This document shows positions 15,755-24,204 of a DNA stretch of 63,274 bases, piece after piece (positions within the stretch are counted from its first letter, which is position 1; each line of letters starts with the position of its first letter). This DNA comes from Sedimentisphaerales bacterium. Its GTDB lineage: Bacteria > Planctomycetota > Phycisphaerae > Sedimentisphaerales > Anaerobacaceae. Both the position numbers and the translations under genes were made by a program. The stretch lies in assembly GCA_016932095.1 (NCBI GenBank), contig JAFGDN010000038.1, positions 1 through 63,274 of the forward strand, in the 5' to 3' direction. The notes under the pieces are model-generated. The model did no database searches and was not told where the DNA came from. It was given only the letters and a program-made list of their open reading frames with translations.

Positions 15755-16747
15755 TCAATCATCGGATAATTTTGCCGCGTCAGGTAAAGTAGCGCGAATG
15801 GTGTCCTTTAATTGTTTTGCTGCTTCTTGTGGATTTTTCTCGTCCCAGGGTATTGTCAAATGATGGTTCGTATCAAAGTGGGGCGGATCTTTTTCAAACT
15901 TGCTTTTTTCGCAGGTATAAATGACAGGTTTACCAAGTCCCTCGGCATAACCCGCTTCCCAGTAAGCGCCGAGATTGTCGTGCGTAAGGTCTGCTATTAG
16001 AAAGCGAGATGTTTGTATCTCTACACGGAGCCGGTCGTCTATAAGGCCAGCTTTAGGTCTGTCATCGAGCCGAACAAGGTCAAAACCAGTTTGTTTGACA
16101 GCTGGTTTGAAAACATCGTCAACGATTTTATCCAGTTGTGCGTCATTGTATTTCATCGCCATAAATACTTTGCAGCTCTCAATAGAACCGCGTTTGATTT
16201 GATGAAAGCGGTCCCATCCTTTGAGGGAGAGGGTTACATATGCTCTACCATTAATATGTTCAGCTTCAGTGCCGGGTGATTTAAAAATTTCTGTTTCAAT
16301 GAGATGATTCAAAACCAACTCGAATCCCTCGGGCGTTGTAGCTCCCATAATGGATTGGTGCGTGGCAGGCTGAACCCAAACAAATTCTCCTGGGGGGTGT
16401 TTGCTGTTTCCGAGCCAAAGAACAAACTTGTCTGCTTGCTCAGCAGGTGTAGGAGGGAGTTGTTTTACAATTTTCTCAACCAGATCGTCAGTGAGATTTA
16501 CCCATTCGGAAGGATTTGCCTCGTGTCTGGTTCGAATCCAGTGGCTAAGAACAGCAATCTTTTGGTTGTTGTTCAACCGAGATTTGAGTTGAGCTTCCGT
16601 AAAACTTTCCACTCGATATTCGCCACACATTGGACACGAATAAGTGTTGCCATGACCTTGCCCTTCGGAAGAAAAGGGCTTCGGCGCAGGGGCATCTGAA
16701 TTACATACAGGGCATTTACAGGTCGGTTTTTGGGTTTCGTTAGACAT
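15755..16747 (-). CDS. Zinc-ribbon protein with a TIR/deoxyribosyltransferase-like domain
   Basis: 330 residues, exact family not known. The N-terminus has a zinc ribbon with CxxC at 12/15 and 38/41. The middle (about 50-185) is unassigned. The C-terminal domain (about 190-310) has the Rossmann-like pattern of nucleoside 2-deoxyribosyltransferases and TIR-like proteins: VFMAMKYN, LVRLDD, IQTSRFLIADLTHDNLG, then YWEAGYAEGLGKPVIYTC with a candidate catalytic Glu at about 264. Proteins of this type often cleave NAD or nucleosides and several work in phage defence; that role here is inference. It starts 4 bases after etfB and is followed by repeats and etfA, so it sits inside an ETF operon. Confidence 0.65.
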   Translation of the reverse strand: MSNETQKPTCKCPVCNSDAPAPKPFSSEGQGHGNTYSCPMCGEYRVESFTEAQLKSRLNNNQKIAVLSHWIRTRHEANPSEWVNLTDDLVEKIVKQLPPTPAEQADKFVLWLGNSKHPPGEFVWVQPATHQSIMGATTPEGFELVLNHLIETEIFKSPGTEAEHINGRAYVTLSLKGWDRFHQIKRGSIESCKVFMAMKYNDAQLDKIVDDVFKPAVKQTGFDLVRLDDRPKAGLIDDRLRVEIQTSRFLIADLTHDNLGAYWEAGYAEGLGKPVIYTCEKSKFEKDPPHFDTNHHLTIPWDEKNPQEAAKQLKDTIRATLPDAAKLSDD

Positions 16748-16751
16748 AAGA

Positions 16752-17663
16752 TTAAGCGATTATTTTATCATCGATAAGTTCGTGGAGCATATCGGTTAAG
16801 CCGGCGTCGGTCGGCTCGATGTTTTTGCTTTCCTTGGCGGCTAAAACCACGCTTTGGATGCGGTGGACTTTTGTGGGTGAGCCGTTTCGGCCGCACCAGT
16901 TCAAATCGGCCTTGATATAGTCGAGGTTCCACTGCTTGATAAGGAGGCCCTTGTTTTCAAGCTCGCGGCACTTTAGCGATGATAATTCGTTGAGTTCGGA
17001 TGCGACGGCGTCGGGATTTTCGGATTTAACCTGCTGCGAAACATCGGCAGGGGTAAGGGCGGCCTTGTATTTCATCATCTTTTTGGCCGCGGCGACTCGC
17101 GGCTCGTTTGCTTCGGCGGTAACCGTCATCAGAACCGGAAGCTGTGTTTTTACTTTCTGCCAGCCGTTGCCGATATTTCGCTGGGCGATTATGGTATGGT
17201 CTTTAATGTCGATGAGTTTTTCGACGTAAGTGATTTGGGGAAGCCCAAGTTTTTCAGCTAACTGCGGGCCGACTTGTGCAGTATCGCCGTCGATTGCCTG
17301 CCTGCCGCAAAGGACAATATCATATTTAAGCTGTTTGACGGCGCAGCTTAATATGTAGCTTGTGGCAAGCGTATCGCTTGCGGCGGCGCGGGCGTCGGTA
17401 ATCAAAATGGCTTCATCGGCGCCGCGATAAAGGGCATCCCGCAAAACCGTTGCGGCCGCGGGCAGACCCATTGTAATGACGGTTACATTGCCGCCGGATT
17501 TGTCTTTGATTTCGAGGGCCATTTCGAGGGCGTTTAGGTCTTCGGGATTGAAAATAGCGGGCAGCGCCGAGCGGTTGACCGTACCGTCGTCGTTCATCGC
17601 CTTGCCTGTAATCCTTTTCGTATCAGGCACCTGTTTTACCAAAACCACACAATTATACGCCAC
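16752..17663 (-). CDS. etfB: Electron transfer flavoprotein beta subunit
   Basis: Partner of EtfA in the soluble electron carrier. Seen: VVLVKQVPDTKRITGKA at the N-terminus, NPEDLNALEMALEIKD, VITMGLPAAATVLRDALYRGADEAILI and CGRQAIDGDTAQVGPQLAE, the nucleotide-binding region of the family. The 303 residues exceed the usual 250-260 because of extra C-terminal sequence. The start is GTG at 17663, with AGGAGG six bases upstream. First gene of the minus-strand operon that continues through the TIR-like gene to etfA and the acyl-CoA dehydrogenase. Confidence 0.94.
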   Translation of the reverse strand: MAYNCVVLVKQVPDTKRITGKAMNDDGTVNRSALPAIFNPEDLNALEMALEIKDKSGGNVTVITMGLPAAATVLRDALYRGADEAILITDARAAASDTLATSYILSCAVKQLKYDIVLCGRQAIDGDTAQVGPQLAEKLGLPQITYVEKLIDIKDHTIIAQRNIGNGWQKVKTQLPVLMTVTAEANEPRVAAAKKMMKYKAALTPADVSQQVKSENPDAVASELNELSSLKCRELENKGLLIKQWNLDYIKADLNWCGRNGSPTKVHRIQSVVLAAKESKNIEPTDAGLTDMLHELIDDKIIA

Positions 17664-17837
17664 CGCTTGCCTCCTTCTGATTCGAGTAATGTCGGGGCTA
17701 TTACTGAAAAGTGAGCAGTTTAGCAGGAATTGCGGCTAAGTCAATGGCGGAGAAATCGCGCCTGCGGCGGATAAAGGTTAAACTGCGAAAGAGAAAAGGT
17801 CGATTTTAATTAAAGAGGGGGGCGATAAAGTTTTGTT

Positions 17838-17865
17838 TTGACAACGGTCCTATATAATTCATAAT
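17838..17865 (+). promoter_or_regulatory. Sigma-70 promoter for the kinase gene
   Basis: TTGACA at 17838-17843 and CATAAT at 17860-17865 with a 16-base spacer, 57 bases before the start codon. A second AT-rich box (TATAAT at about 17853) is too close to the -35 to be used with it. Confidence 0.6.
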
Positions 17866-17921
17866 GAGAGTGTAAAAAAAGATACCTGGGAAAAGCCAAG
17901 GGGCATACGATAAGACAATAA

Positions 17922-19157
17922 ATGGCTGGCGAATCGACTAATCAGGACACGTTATTCGGCAAGATGGCCGTAGAGCAGGGGCTTTGCACCGGCGACGAGC
18001 TGAAAAGGTGCATCGAGGAGATGGAGGCCCGCCGAAAGAACAACCCTGTTCTGTTACAGGAACTGCTGATCAGCAAGGGTTTTATTACGGCAACACAGGC
18101 GCAGCGTCTCAGGCAGGCCGCCAGGGAGGTAAAGGCGGCTACGCATGCGCACCAGATACCCGGTTACCAGGTTTTGGGCAAGATTGGGGCAGGCGCAATG
18201 GCCGTGGTCTATAAGGCCAAACAGCTTAGCTTAAACCGTGTGGTGGCGATAAAGGTTTTGCCCAAGCGGTTCAGCGAGAATCCTGATTACGTAGAGCGCT
18301 TTTACAAGGAAGGCCAGGCGGCGGGCAAGCTCAATCACCCCAATATCGTGCAGGCGGTGGATGTCGGCGAGGCAGGGGGGTATCACTATTTTGTGATGGA
18401 ATTCGTCGAGGGCAAAACTCTGTATGACGACATTGCTGCGGGAAAGGTTTTCAGCGAGCAGGAGGCGCTGGATATCATAATTCAGGTAGCGGAGGCCCTT
18501 CGACACGCCCATTCGATGGGATTGATTCACCGCGACGTAAAGCCAAAGAACATAATGATAAACAAGGACGGCGTGGTAAAGCTTGCCGATATGGGTCTGG
18601 CCCGCGAGAGAACCGATATCGAGGCGGCCAAGACCGAGAAGGGCAAGGCCTACGGAACGCCATATTATATATCGCCTGAGCAGATTCGCGGCGAGATGGA
18701 TATCGACGGCAGGGCGGATATTTACGGCCTCGGTGCGACTTTTTACCATTTGGTTACGGGCCGGGTTCCGTATATGGCCGAAGACCCTGTCGAGGTTATG
18801 AAAAAACACCTGCGAGACCAGTTAATTCCTCCCGACCATATCAATACGACGCTGTCTGCCGGCATATCGGAAATGATTGAAGTTATGATGGCCAAGAACA
18901 AGGCAGACAGATACAGCAATATGGACGAGCTGCTTGAGGATTTGAAGGCGGTCCGGACGGGGCAGGCGCCGATGTTTGCGCACAAGCGAATAGACGTATC
19001 GGCTTTTGAGCAGCTTGAAGACGGCGAAACAGTAGAGCTGGGAGAGAAGGTTTCCGTCGAGCAAATCGAAACGAAATACAAAAACATCATCCTTGTCCTC
19101 GGGGCGTTGTCGGCGATTTTGCTGCTGGTCATAATAATGATGTTTCTGATGCGATAA
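17922..19157 (+). CDS. Tail-anchored Ser/Thr protein kinase
   Basis: Hanks-type kinase of 411 residues. An N-terminal helical module of about 65 residues (LFGKMAVEQGLCTGDEL ... LLISKGFITATQ) resembles the N-domain of GspE/MshE-type ATPases. The kinase domain spans about 82-345: glycine loop GKIGAGAMAVVYKA, ATP lysine in VVAIKVL, catalytic loop HRDVKPKNIM, and DMG in place of DFG before LARERT; APE is seen as SPEQ. One C-terminal membrane helix (about 387-409) ends the protein, so the kinase faces the cytoplasm as a tail-anchored protein, without the extracellular sensor common in PASTA kinases. Own promoter at 17838. Targets unknown. Confidence 0.9.
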   Translation: MAGESTNQDTLFGKMAVEQGLCTGDELKRCIEEMEARRKNNPVLLQELLISKGFITATQAQRLRQAAREVKAATHAHQIPGYQVLGKIGAGAMAVVYKAKQLSLNRVVAIKVLPKRFSENPDYVERFYKEGQAAGKLNHPNIVQAVDVGEAGGYHYFVMEFVEGKTLYDDIAAGKVFSEQEALDIIIQVAEALRHAHSMGLIHRDVKPKNIMINKDGVVKLADMGLARERTDIEAAKTEKGKAYGTPYYISPEQIRGEMDIDGRADIYGLGATFYHLVTGRVPYMAEDPVEVMKKHLRDQLIPPDHINTTLSAGISEMIEVMMAKNKADRYSNMDELLEDLKAVRTGQAPMFAHKRIDVSAFEQLEDGETVELGEKVSVEQIETKYKNIILVLGALSAILLLVIIMMFLMR

Positions 19158-19243
19158 GGTTTCTGTTTTTGATTTATTATTTATGATTTGAGAAACGTCT
19201 ACGAACAAATAATGAATAATAAATAATAAATCATAAATCGAAA
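19158..19243. repeat. AT-rich inverted spacer repeat
   Basis: TTGATTTATTATTTATGATTTG on one side and AATAATAAATCATAAATC on the other can pair imperfectly across the spacer. The right arm runs into the start of the next gene and replaces its ribosome binding site. Confidence 0.4.
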
Positions 19244-20269
19244 ATGCAAAAGGGCGCACGAATTTCATCGGAAGAGCTGGCTGAGGTGCTCAGCCATTAC
19301 GACATCGGAAAAATCCGCAAGGTAATGCGTCTTGTCGGGGGAAGCAGACGCGCACCGAAAATCGTGGTTACGACTACAAAGGGGCGGTTCCTGCTCAAAC
19401 GCCGGCTCCAGGGCAGGGACGACGTTTACCGGGTCGCGTTTTCGCACGCCGTGCAAATACACCTGGCCAAGCGTTATTTTCCCATAGCCCCGCTTGTGAA
19501 GACGCGAGATGAGGCAAGTACCCTGTTGCAGTCGCGGGACAGTATTTACGAACTGTTCAAGTTTGTCGGCGGCGTCAGATACACCGGCTCGGCGGAGCAG
19601 ACCATAGATACCGGCAGGCAGCTTGCCAGGTTTCACCAGTATCTTGAGAATTTCAAGTTCGAGTGGGAGCCGTTGAAGGCCAGCTTCCACGATTCGACGA
19701 CCGTGCGCGGGCATCTTAAAACGGTTGCTTCCGACAGCTCCGGCAACTCGGAAAGACAGATTCACGACGCCGGCGAGGAGCTGATGGCCCTTTATAATGC
19801 AGCCGGCGTTCGTGTCAACGAGCTTGGTTTTGATAAATGGCGCGAGCAGGTCGTTCACGGCGACTGGCACCCTGGAAATATGCTGTTCGACAAGGGAAAA
19901 CTCGTGGCCGTGCTGGATTTCGACTCGGTGAAGATTGCCCCGCCGATAACGGATTTGGCCAACTCGATGCTCCAGTTTTCGATAGTGGGCTATCAGCCGA
20001 ACCCGGTTGACTGGCCTGATTATCTCGACCAGGCAAAGCTCGTCCAGGTATTAGAGGGCTACCGGGAGGTCATCAAACTCGAAAGGAACAAGGTTGATTC
20101 GCTTCTGGATTTGATGATTGAGACAATGATAGCCGAGGCGGTCCTGCCCATCGCCGCCACCGGCTTTTTCGGCAATCTAAAGGGGCTGGACTTTCTCAAA
20201 ATGATTCTTCGCAAGGCCCGGTGGATTGACACAAACCGCAAAATTCTCACCTCGGCCATCGAATCGTAA
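19244..20269 (+). CDS. APH/choline-kinase family phosphotransferase
   Basis: 341 residues of the aminoglycoside phosphotransferase/homoserine-kinase-II fold: Brenner-type motif VHGDWHPGNMLFDKGKLVAVLDFDSV at about 204-229 supplies the catalytic Asp and metal ligands, and KGRFLLKRRL near 46 is the ATP lysine region. Substrate unknown; a small-molecule or sugar/alcohol kinase is more likely than antibiotic resistance. It follows the Ser/Thr kinase gene after 86 bases in the same direction and ends 4 bases from a convergent glycosyltransferase gene. No ribosome binding site is visible before the ATG because an AT-rich repeat lies there. Confidence 0.78.
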   Translation: MQKGARISSEELAEVLSHYDIGKIRKVMRLVGGSRRAPKIVVTTTKGRFLLKRRLQGRDDVYRVAFSHAVQIHLAKRYFPIAPLVKTRDEASTLLQSRDSIYELFKFVGGVRYTGSAEQTIDTGRQLARFHQYLENFKFEWEPLKASFHDSTTVRGHLKTVASDSSGNSERQIHDAGEELMALYNAAGVRVNELGFDKWREQVVHGDWHPGNMLFDKGKLVAVLDFDSVKIAPPITDLANSMLQFSIVGYQPNPVDWPDYLDQAKLVQVLEGYREVIKLERNKVDSLLDLMIETMIAEAVLPIAATGFFGNLKGLDFLKMILRKARWIDTNRKILTSAIES

Positions 20270-20273
20270 TTGG

Positions 20274-21407
20274 TTAAGCGTTTCGCAGGGACAAGAGTTT
20301 TTGGACGATGGTTACGGCGGCATCGGGGCGGGCAAGACGCTGAACGTTTTTTCTCATAAGGGCCATTCGCTGGGGGTTGTCTAAGAGCGAATCAATCTTG
20401 TAGCCCAAAACCGGAAGGTTATTGCAGCGAATGGCGACGCCTTCTTCGAGTAAATGGTCGGAATTGCGTTCTTCCTGGCCGCGGATGGGGCGAAATATGA
20501 CGATGGGCAGTCCTTTGGCGAGGGCCTCCGAAGAAGTCAATCCGCCGGGTTTACCCAAAAGCAGGTCCGCAGCGGACATATATTCGTCCATTTGAGTGGT
20601 GTAGCCGACGGGGATGATTTTAATGGGGCAGTTGCGGGGGAGGTTGCGGGAGAGTTTATCAATTCTGCTTTTTAGTTCCTCATTTTTTCCGCATATTGCG
20701 ACGACCTGCGTCTTGTTGCGCATTTTCGTCAGCGACTCGATGAGCATTTCCATCGGGCCGACGCCGAAGCCGCCTGCGGAGATGAGAATTGTGGGCAGCG
20801 ACGTGTCGAGCCCCAGGTTTTTGCGCATTTGGGTTTTGTCTTTGTTCTCGGCAAAAACAGGGTCGATGGGGATGCCGGAAACGGTGATTTTTTCGGGCGG
20901 GATTCCGAGCTCCTGCAGGTGCAGTTTCGTTTCTTCAAGGGCGACGAAGTAATGTTCATAATGTCGGCACAGCCAAAGCGCGTGCAGGTCGAAATCTGTA
21001 ACAACGATTGCCTGTCGCGTGGTCAGGCGTCGTTTTTCCTTGAGCCAGGAAATGATTTCTGCCGGAAGAAAGTGAGTGCAGACGGCCAGGTCGGGCTGGA
21101 ATTCTTTGAGTAATTTGATAAAGGCGCGGGCGTTGAGCTTGTCGAATGCCAGGCGTCGTCGCCGGTATTGCCAGGGATTGTCGAAGTGATTGTAGAGCCA
21201 GCCGAGAACGTCGGGGGCTTTGTCAACAAGTTCAATATATGCCTTAGAATATAATTTTTCGAAAAGCTTGTTTGTGTATTGAAGAGTGTCGATATTTTTC
21301 AACTCGCGTGCGGCGTTGAGCCGGACGAAGGCCTTTTCAACGGCCTGTGCCGCTCTAATGTGCCCTGCGCCTGCTGAGGCCGAAAGGATTAGAACCCTGT
21401 CAAACAT
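20274..21407 (-). CDS. MGDG-synthase/UgtP-like glycosyltransferase
   Basis: Predicted to transfer a sugar from a nucleotide donor to diacylglycerol or another lipid at the inner membrane face. The 377 residues show the two GT28-type Rossmann domains: N-terminal ILSASAGAGHIRAAQAVEKA (MGDG synthase N-domain glycine motif), VTDFDLHALW in the middle, and the C-terminal donor-binding region GKPGGLTSSEALAKGLPIVI followed by GQEERNSDHLLEEGVA. Length fits UgtP/MGD1-like enzymes and MurG relatives; the N-terminal motif favours the former. Stands alone on the minus strand, convergent with the APH-like gene. Confidence 0.85.
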   Translation of the reverse strand: MFDRVLILSASAGAGHIRAAQAVEKAFVRLNAARELKNIDTLQYTNKLFEKLYSKAYIELVDKAPDVLGWLYNHFDNPWQYRRRRLAFDKLNARAFIKLLKEFQPDLAVCTHFLPAEIISWLKEKRRLTTRQAIVVTDFDLHALWLCRHYEHYFVALEETKLHLQELGIPPEKITVSGIPIDPVFAENKDKTQMRKNLGLDTSLPTILISAGGFGVGPMEMLIESLTKMRNKTQVVAICGKNEELKSRIDKLSRNLPRNCPIKIIPVGYTTQMDEYMSAADLLLGKPGGLTSSEALAKGLPIVIFRPIRGQEERNSDHLLEEGVAIRCNNLPVLGYKIDSLLDNPQRMALMRKNVQRLARPDAAVTIVQKLLSLRNA

Positions 21408-21765
21408 AGGGGATTTGCTATTTTCGATTTTCTATTTTCAATTTAGCCGTACGGCACGAGTGGGGGTATTATAGCGAAAAACGCCGATTTGCATCAGTTT
21501 TTTTGCGGAAATTGAACGTTTTTTTACGGAACAGCGCGATTTTGAGCGTTTTTTGTTCGTTTTTGTTACTTTTCTGGCAGGTAAAGCCAAACCACCCTCA
21601 TTTTTGAGCTAAAAACGAAGATGGACAAAGTTAGACAAAGAAGGACAAGGTTATGATAAGGAGAGAAATACTAATTTTTAAGCTAAAAACGCAAGTTGTT
21701 GTTAGTTATCGTAACTTTGCATTACTATGCAAAGTAACTTAGCAAAAAGGGAGGCCTTCCTTTTG
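21408..21765. other. Spacer between an EF-G gene and a glycosyltransferase gene
   Basis: No gene is seen. It holds T-rich stretches with repeated ACGTTTTTT-like phrases (about 21490-21570), a perfect inverted repeat at 21714-21735, and next to the EF-G stop codon an AGCAAAA ... TTTTGCT hairpin (about 21741-21767) that may end EF-G transcription. Confidence 0.5.
21714..21735. repeat. Inverted repeat ACTTTGCAT/ATGCAAAGT
   Basis: Perfect 9-base arms around TACT, flanked on both sides by GTAACTT-like sequence. Could be a regulator site or part of a terminator region after the EF-G gene on the minus strand. Confidence 0.55.
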
Positions 21766-23799
21766 CTATTGTTCGGCCTGTTTTGGCTTATTGTATTGTG
21801 CGACGACATTTGCCTGGATGTTCGTCGGAACGACCTCGTAATGGCTGAGCGTCATTGAGTAGCTGCCCCTGCCGCCGGTAACGGATTTCAACTGGCTGTT
21901 ATACTGTGTAACCTCGGCGAGCGGCACCTGCGCCTTGATGAGGAGCATATTGCCGGGAAGCATTTCCTGTCCGAGGACCCTGCCGCGCTTGCCCGCCAGG
22001 TCGCCTGCTATATCGCCTATATTTTCGGCAGGCACGCTGATTTCGATATTGACGATGGGTTCGAGCAGGACCGGCTTTGCCTTTTCGAGGGCGTCGAGAA
22101 ACGCTCCCTTACCCGCGGCGCGGAAGGCGACTTCCTTCGAATCGACGGGGTGGTGCTTGCCGTCATAGACCGAAACCTTGACATCCTGCATCGGGAAGCC
22201 GGCGACGAAGCCATTTTCCATAATCTCATTGACGCCCTTGAGGACTGCCGGCTCATACTGGCCCGGGATTGAGCCGCCGAAGATGTCCCAGCTATAAACA
22301 AGAGGGGGGTCGGAGTTTCGCTCGGCTGGTTCGACGCGCAGATAGACCTCGCCGAACTGGCCCGCTCCGCCGGTTTGTTTCTTATGGCGGCAATGGCCTT
22401 CGGCCTTGAGCGTGATTGTCTCTCGGTATGGGATTTTTGGTTCTTTGGTATTAACCTTGAGCTTGGAGCGGTTTTGCATTTTTTCCAGCATAACCCGCAG
22501 GTGCAGGTCGCCTAAACCGTTGAGGACAAGCTCTTTTGTCTGGGAATCCCTTGTTACCTTCAGGCAGGGGTCTTCCTCGCATAGTTTATCGAGCGCTGCG
22601 CCGATTTTCTGCTCGTCGCCCCTGGCCGCCGGCTCAAGCGCCAAAGCGAACATCGGCTCAGGCGCCGCCGGCATTTCGAACTTACCCGTCATTTTGCCGT
22701 CGTGAATGAGGTCGCCGATTTTGAGGTTTTCGATTTTGCCAAGGGTGATTATGTCGCCGGCGGTTCCGGCGTCGATTTCGCTTGTATCGCCGCCCTGTGA
22801 TTTGAGGATGTGGCCGGGGCGAACGCCTTTCTTTTCGTCGTTACGGAGCATATTTGTGTCGGATTTGAGCGTGCCGCTTAAGATGCGGATGCTCGAAAAC
22901 TTCATATTCGAGCGAGGGTCAAACGAAATTCTAAAAACGATACCCGCCAATGGGGCCGCCGGGTCGGGCAGCAAAGATACGACTTTATCGCCTTCCTTCA
23001 ACTGGGCGGGCGGGGCCTGCGCGGGCGATGGCGAGAATTTCGCGATGATATTTAGAAGCTCATCGATGCCGGTTTCCTTTCGTGCGTTAGTAAAAACGAT
23101 TGGGATAATTGTCCCTGCCAGGAGCGCCTTGACGAACACTTCCGAGATTTTTTCCGGGGGGATTGACTCGCCGCCTAAGTAGCTTTCCATAAGCGTCTCA
23201 TCGGCTTCGATGACCGATTCAATCAGCTCGGTATGGGCGGCTGCGACGTCCATTACGGGTGAATCGCCTTTGTCGTTAACGATACAGTCGATGACGGAGG
23301 CGCGGTCGGCAGCGGGGAGATTTGCGCATCGGCACTTTGTGCCGAAACATTCCTGTATGTCTTTTATAAGCCGGGACCATTCGACGTTTTCGGCGTCAAT
23401 TTTATTGACGACGATAATTTTTGCCTTGCGGGCTTTTATCGCCGTTTCGAAAACCTTACGGGTGATGGTTTCGACGCCCCCTGATGCGCTTATAACTATG
23501 CAGGCGGTCTCCGCGGCGGGAACGGCTTTTATTGCCGGGCCGATGAAATCGGGGTAGCCGGGGGTATCGATGATATTTATTGACTTTCCGGCGAAATTGA
23601 CGTGCACGACCGACGACTTGATTGAATGGCCGTGCCCTTTTTCCTCGTCGTAATAGTCGCAGATACTTGTTTTATCGTCAACGCTGCCTAAGCGGTTGGT
23701 GGCCCCTGTTTTATGCAGGATTGCCTCGACAAGAGAGGTTTTGCCTGAGCCGCCGTGCCCTAAGATAACGATATTCCTAATGTCAGCGATATTTGCCAC
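21766..23799 (-). CDS. Elongation factor G paralogue
   Basis: Translational GTPase of 677 residues with all EF-G domains: P-loop GHGGSGKTSL, IIDTPGYPDF (switch II), VNKIDAE (G4), then domains II-V with YRETITLKAEGHCRHKKQTGGAGQFGEV and the C-terminal GRRG-like KRGRVLGQEML. The P-loop and the KKQTGGAGQF variant fit the second EF-G class (EF-G2/spdEFG-like) rather than the fusA in the str operon, and no rpsL/rpsG/tuf genes are near. The GTG at 23799 is chosen because GGAG lies 9 bases upstream; a TTG at 23814 has none. Role may be translocation or ribosome recycling. Confidence 0.88.
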   Translation of the reverse strand: MANIADIRNIVILGHGGSGKTSLVEAILHKTGATNRLGSVDDKTSICDYYDEEKGHGHSIKSSVVHVNFAGKSINIIDTPGYPDFIGPAIKAVPAAETACIVISASGGVETITRKVFETAIKARKAKIIVVNKIDAENVEWSRLIKDIQECFGTKCRCANLPAADRASVIDCIVNDKGDSPVMDVAAAHTELIESVIEADETLMESYLGGESIPPEKISEVFVKALLAGTIIPIVFTNARKETGIDELLNIIAKFSPSPAQAPPAQLKEGDKVVSLLPDPAAPLAGIVFRISFDPRSNMKFSSIRILSGTLKSDTNMLRNDEKKGVRPGHILKSQGGDTSEIDAGTAGDIITLGKIENLKIGDLIHDGKMTGKFEMPAAPEPMFALALEPAARGDEQKIGAALDKLCEEDPCLKVTRDSQTKELVLNGLGDLHLRVMLEKMQNRSKLKVNTKEPKIPYRETITLKAEGHCRHKKQTGGAGQFGEVYLRVEPAERNSDPPLVYSWDIFGGSIPGQYEPAVLKGVNEIMENGFVAGFPMQDVKVSVYDGKHHPVDSKEVAFRAAGKGAFLDALEKAKPVLLEPIVNIEISVPAENIGDIAGDLAGKRGRVLGQEMLPGNMLLIKAQVPLAEVTQYNSQLKSVTGGRGSYSMTLSHYEVVPTNIQANVVAQYNKPKQAEQ

Positions 23800-23822
23800 T
23801 TTCCTGTTCTCCAAAAAAACTC

Positions 23823-23923
23823 GACACAGATTGACACTCTTTTGTTAAGACACTGATTAACACTGATTTACACTGTAAAAAACAAGAATAAAAAAACATT
23901 GTTAATCTGCGTAAATCTGTGTC
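23823..23923. repeat. Long inverted repeat, CACTGATT family, second copy
   Basis: Outer arms GACACAGATT (23823-23832) and AATCTGTGTC (23914-23923) pair perfectly. Inside it shares CACTGATTAACACTG, ATTTACACTGTAAAAAACAA and GTTAATC with 12533-12634, showing a dispersed family. Confidence 0.65.
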
Positions 23924-24056
23924 AAAAATAATGCCCGAAAACCAAGTAGTATAAAAAAAGCCAGCTATAAGGACAAGACCTTTGTTTTGAAAAATTCACG
24001 TGCGGGATTGTCTGCCGCGTCCGGGCACGACGGCCTTGTTTGAGTGAAATTAAAGA

Positions 24057-24092
24057 AGCCCGTGCGTAAGGCGCCGGCCTCACGCACGGGCT
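24057..24092 (-). terminator. Intrinsic terminator of the outer-membrane protein gene
   Basis: Perfect 11-base arms AGCCCGTGCGT (24057-24067) and ACGCACGGGCT (24082-24092). Read on the minus strand the stem is followed by TCTTTAATTT. It lies about 115 bases after the stop codon. Confidence 0.65.
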
Positions 24093-24204
24093 GCTGTATT
24101 TACTGGTAAGGATGTGCTTGTAATTAAAACCTTAGACCGAAAAATGCCGTAAGCCGTCTGACAAAATGTTATCATCAGCGTCCTCCGGCTTGGTCCTAAA
24201 GTCC

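Larger units (their letters stand above)
23800..24204. other. Spacer with an inverted repeat and a terminator
   Basis: No gene is seen. It holds the CACTGATT-family repeat (23823-23923) and the terminator hairpin of the outer-membrane protein gene (24057-24092). Confidence 0.5.

Noticed and set aside
19244-20269. Antibiotic-resistance aminoglycoside phosphotransferase
   Set aside because: Only the general kinase motifs are shared; no specific APH subgroup features and no mobile context support resistance.
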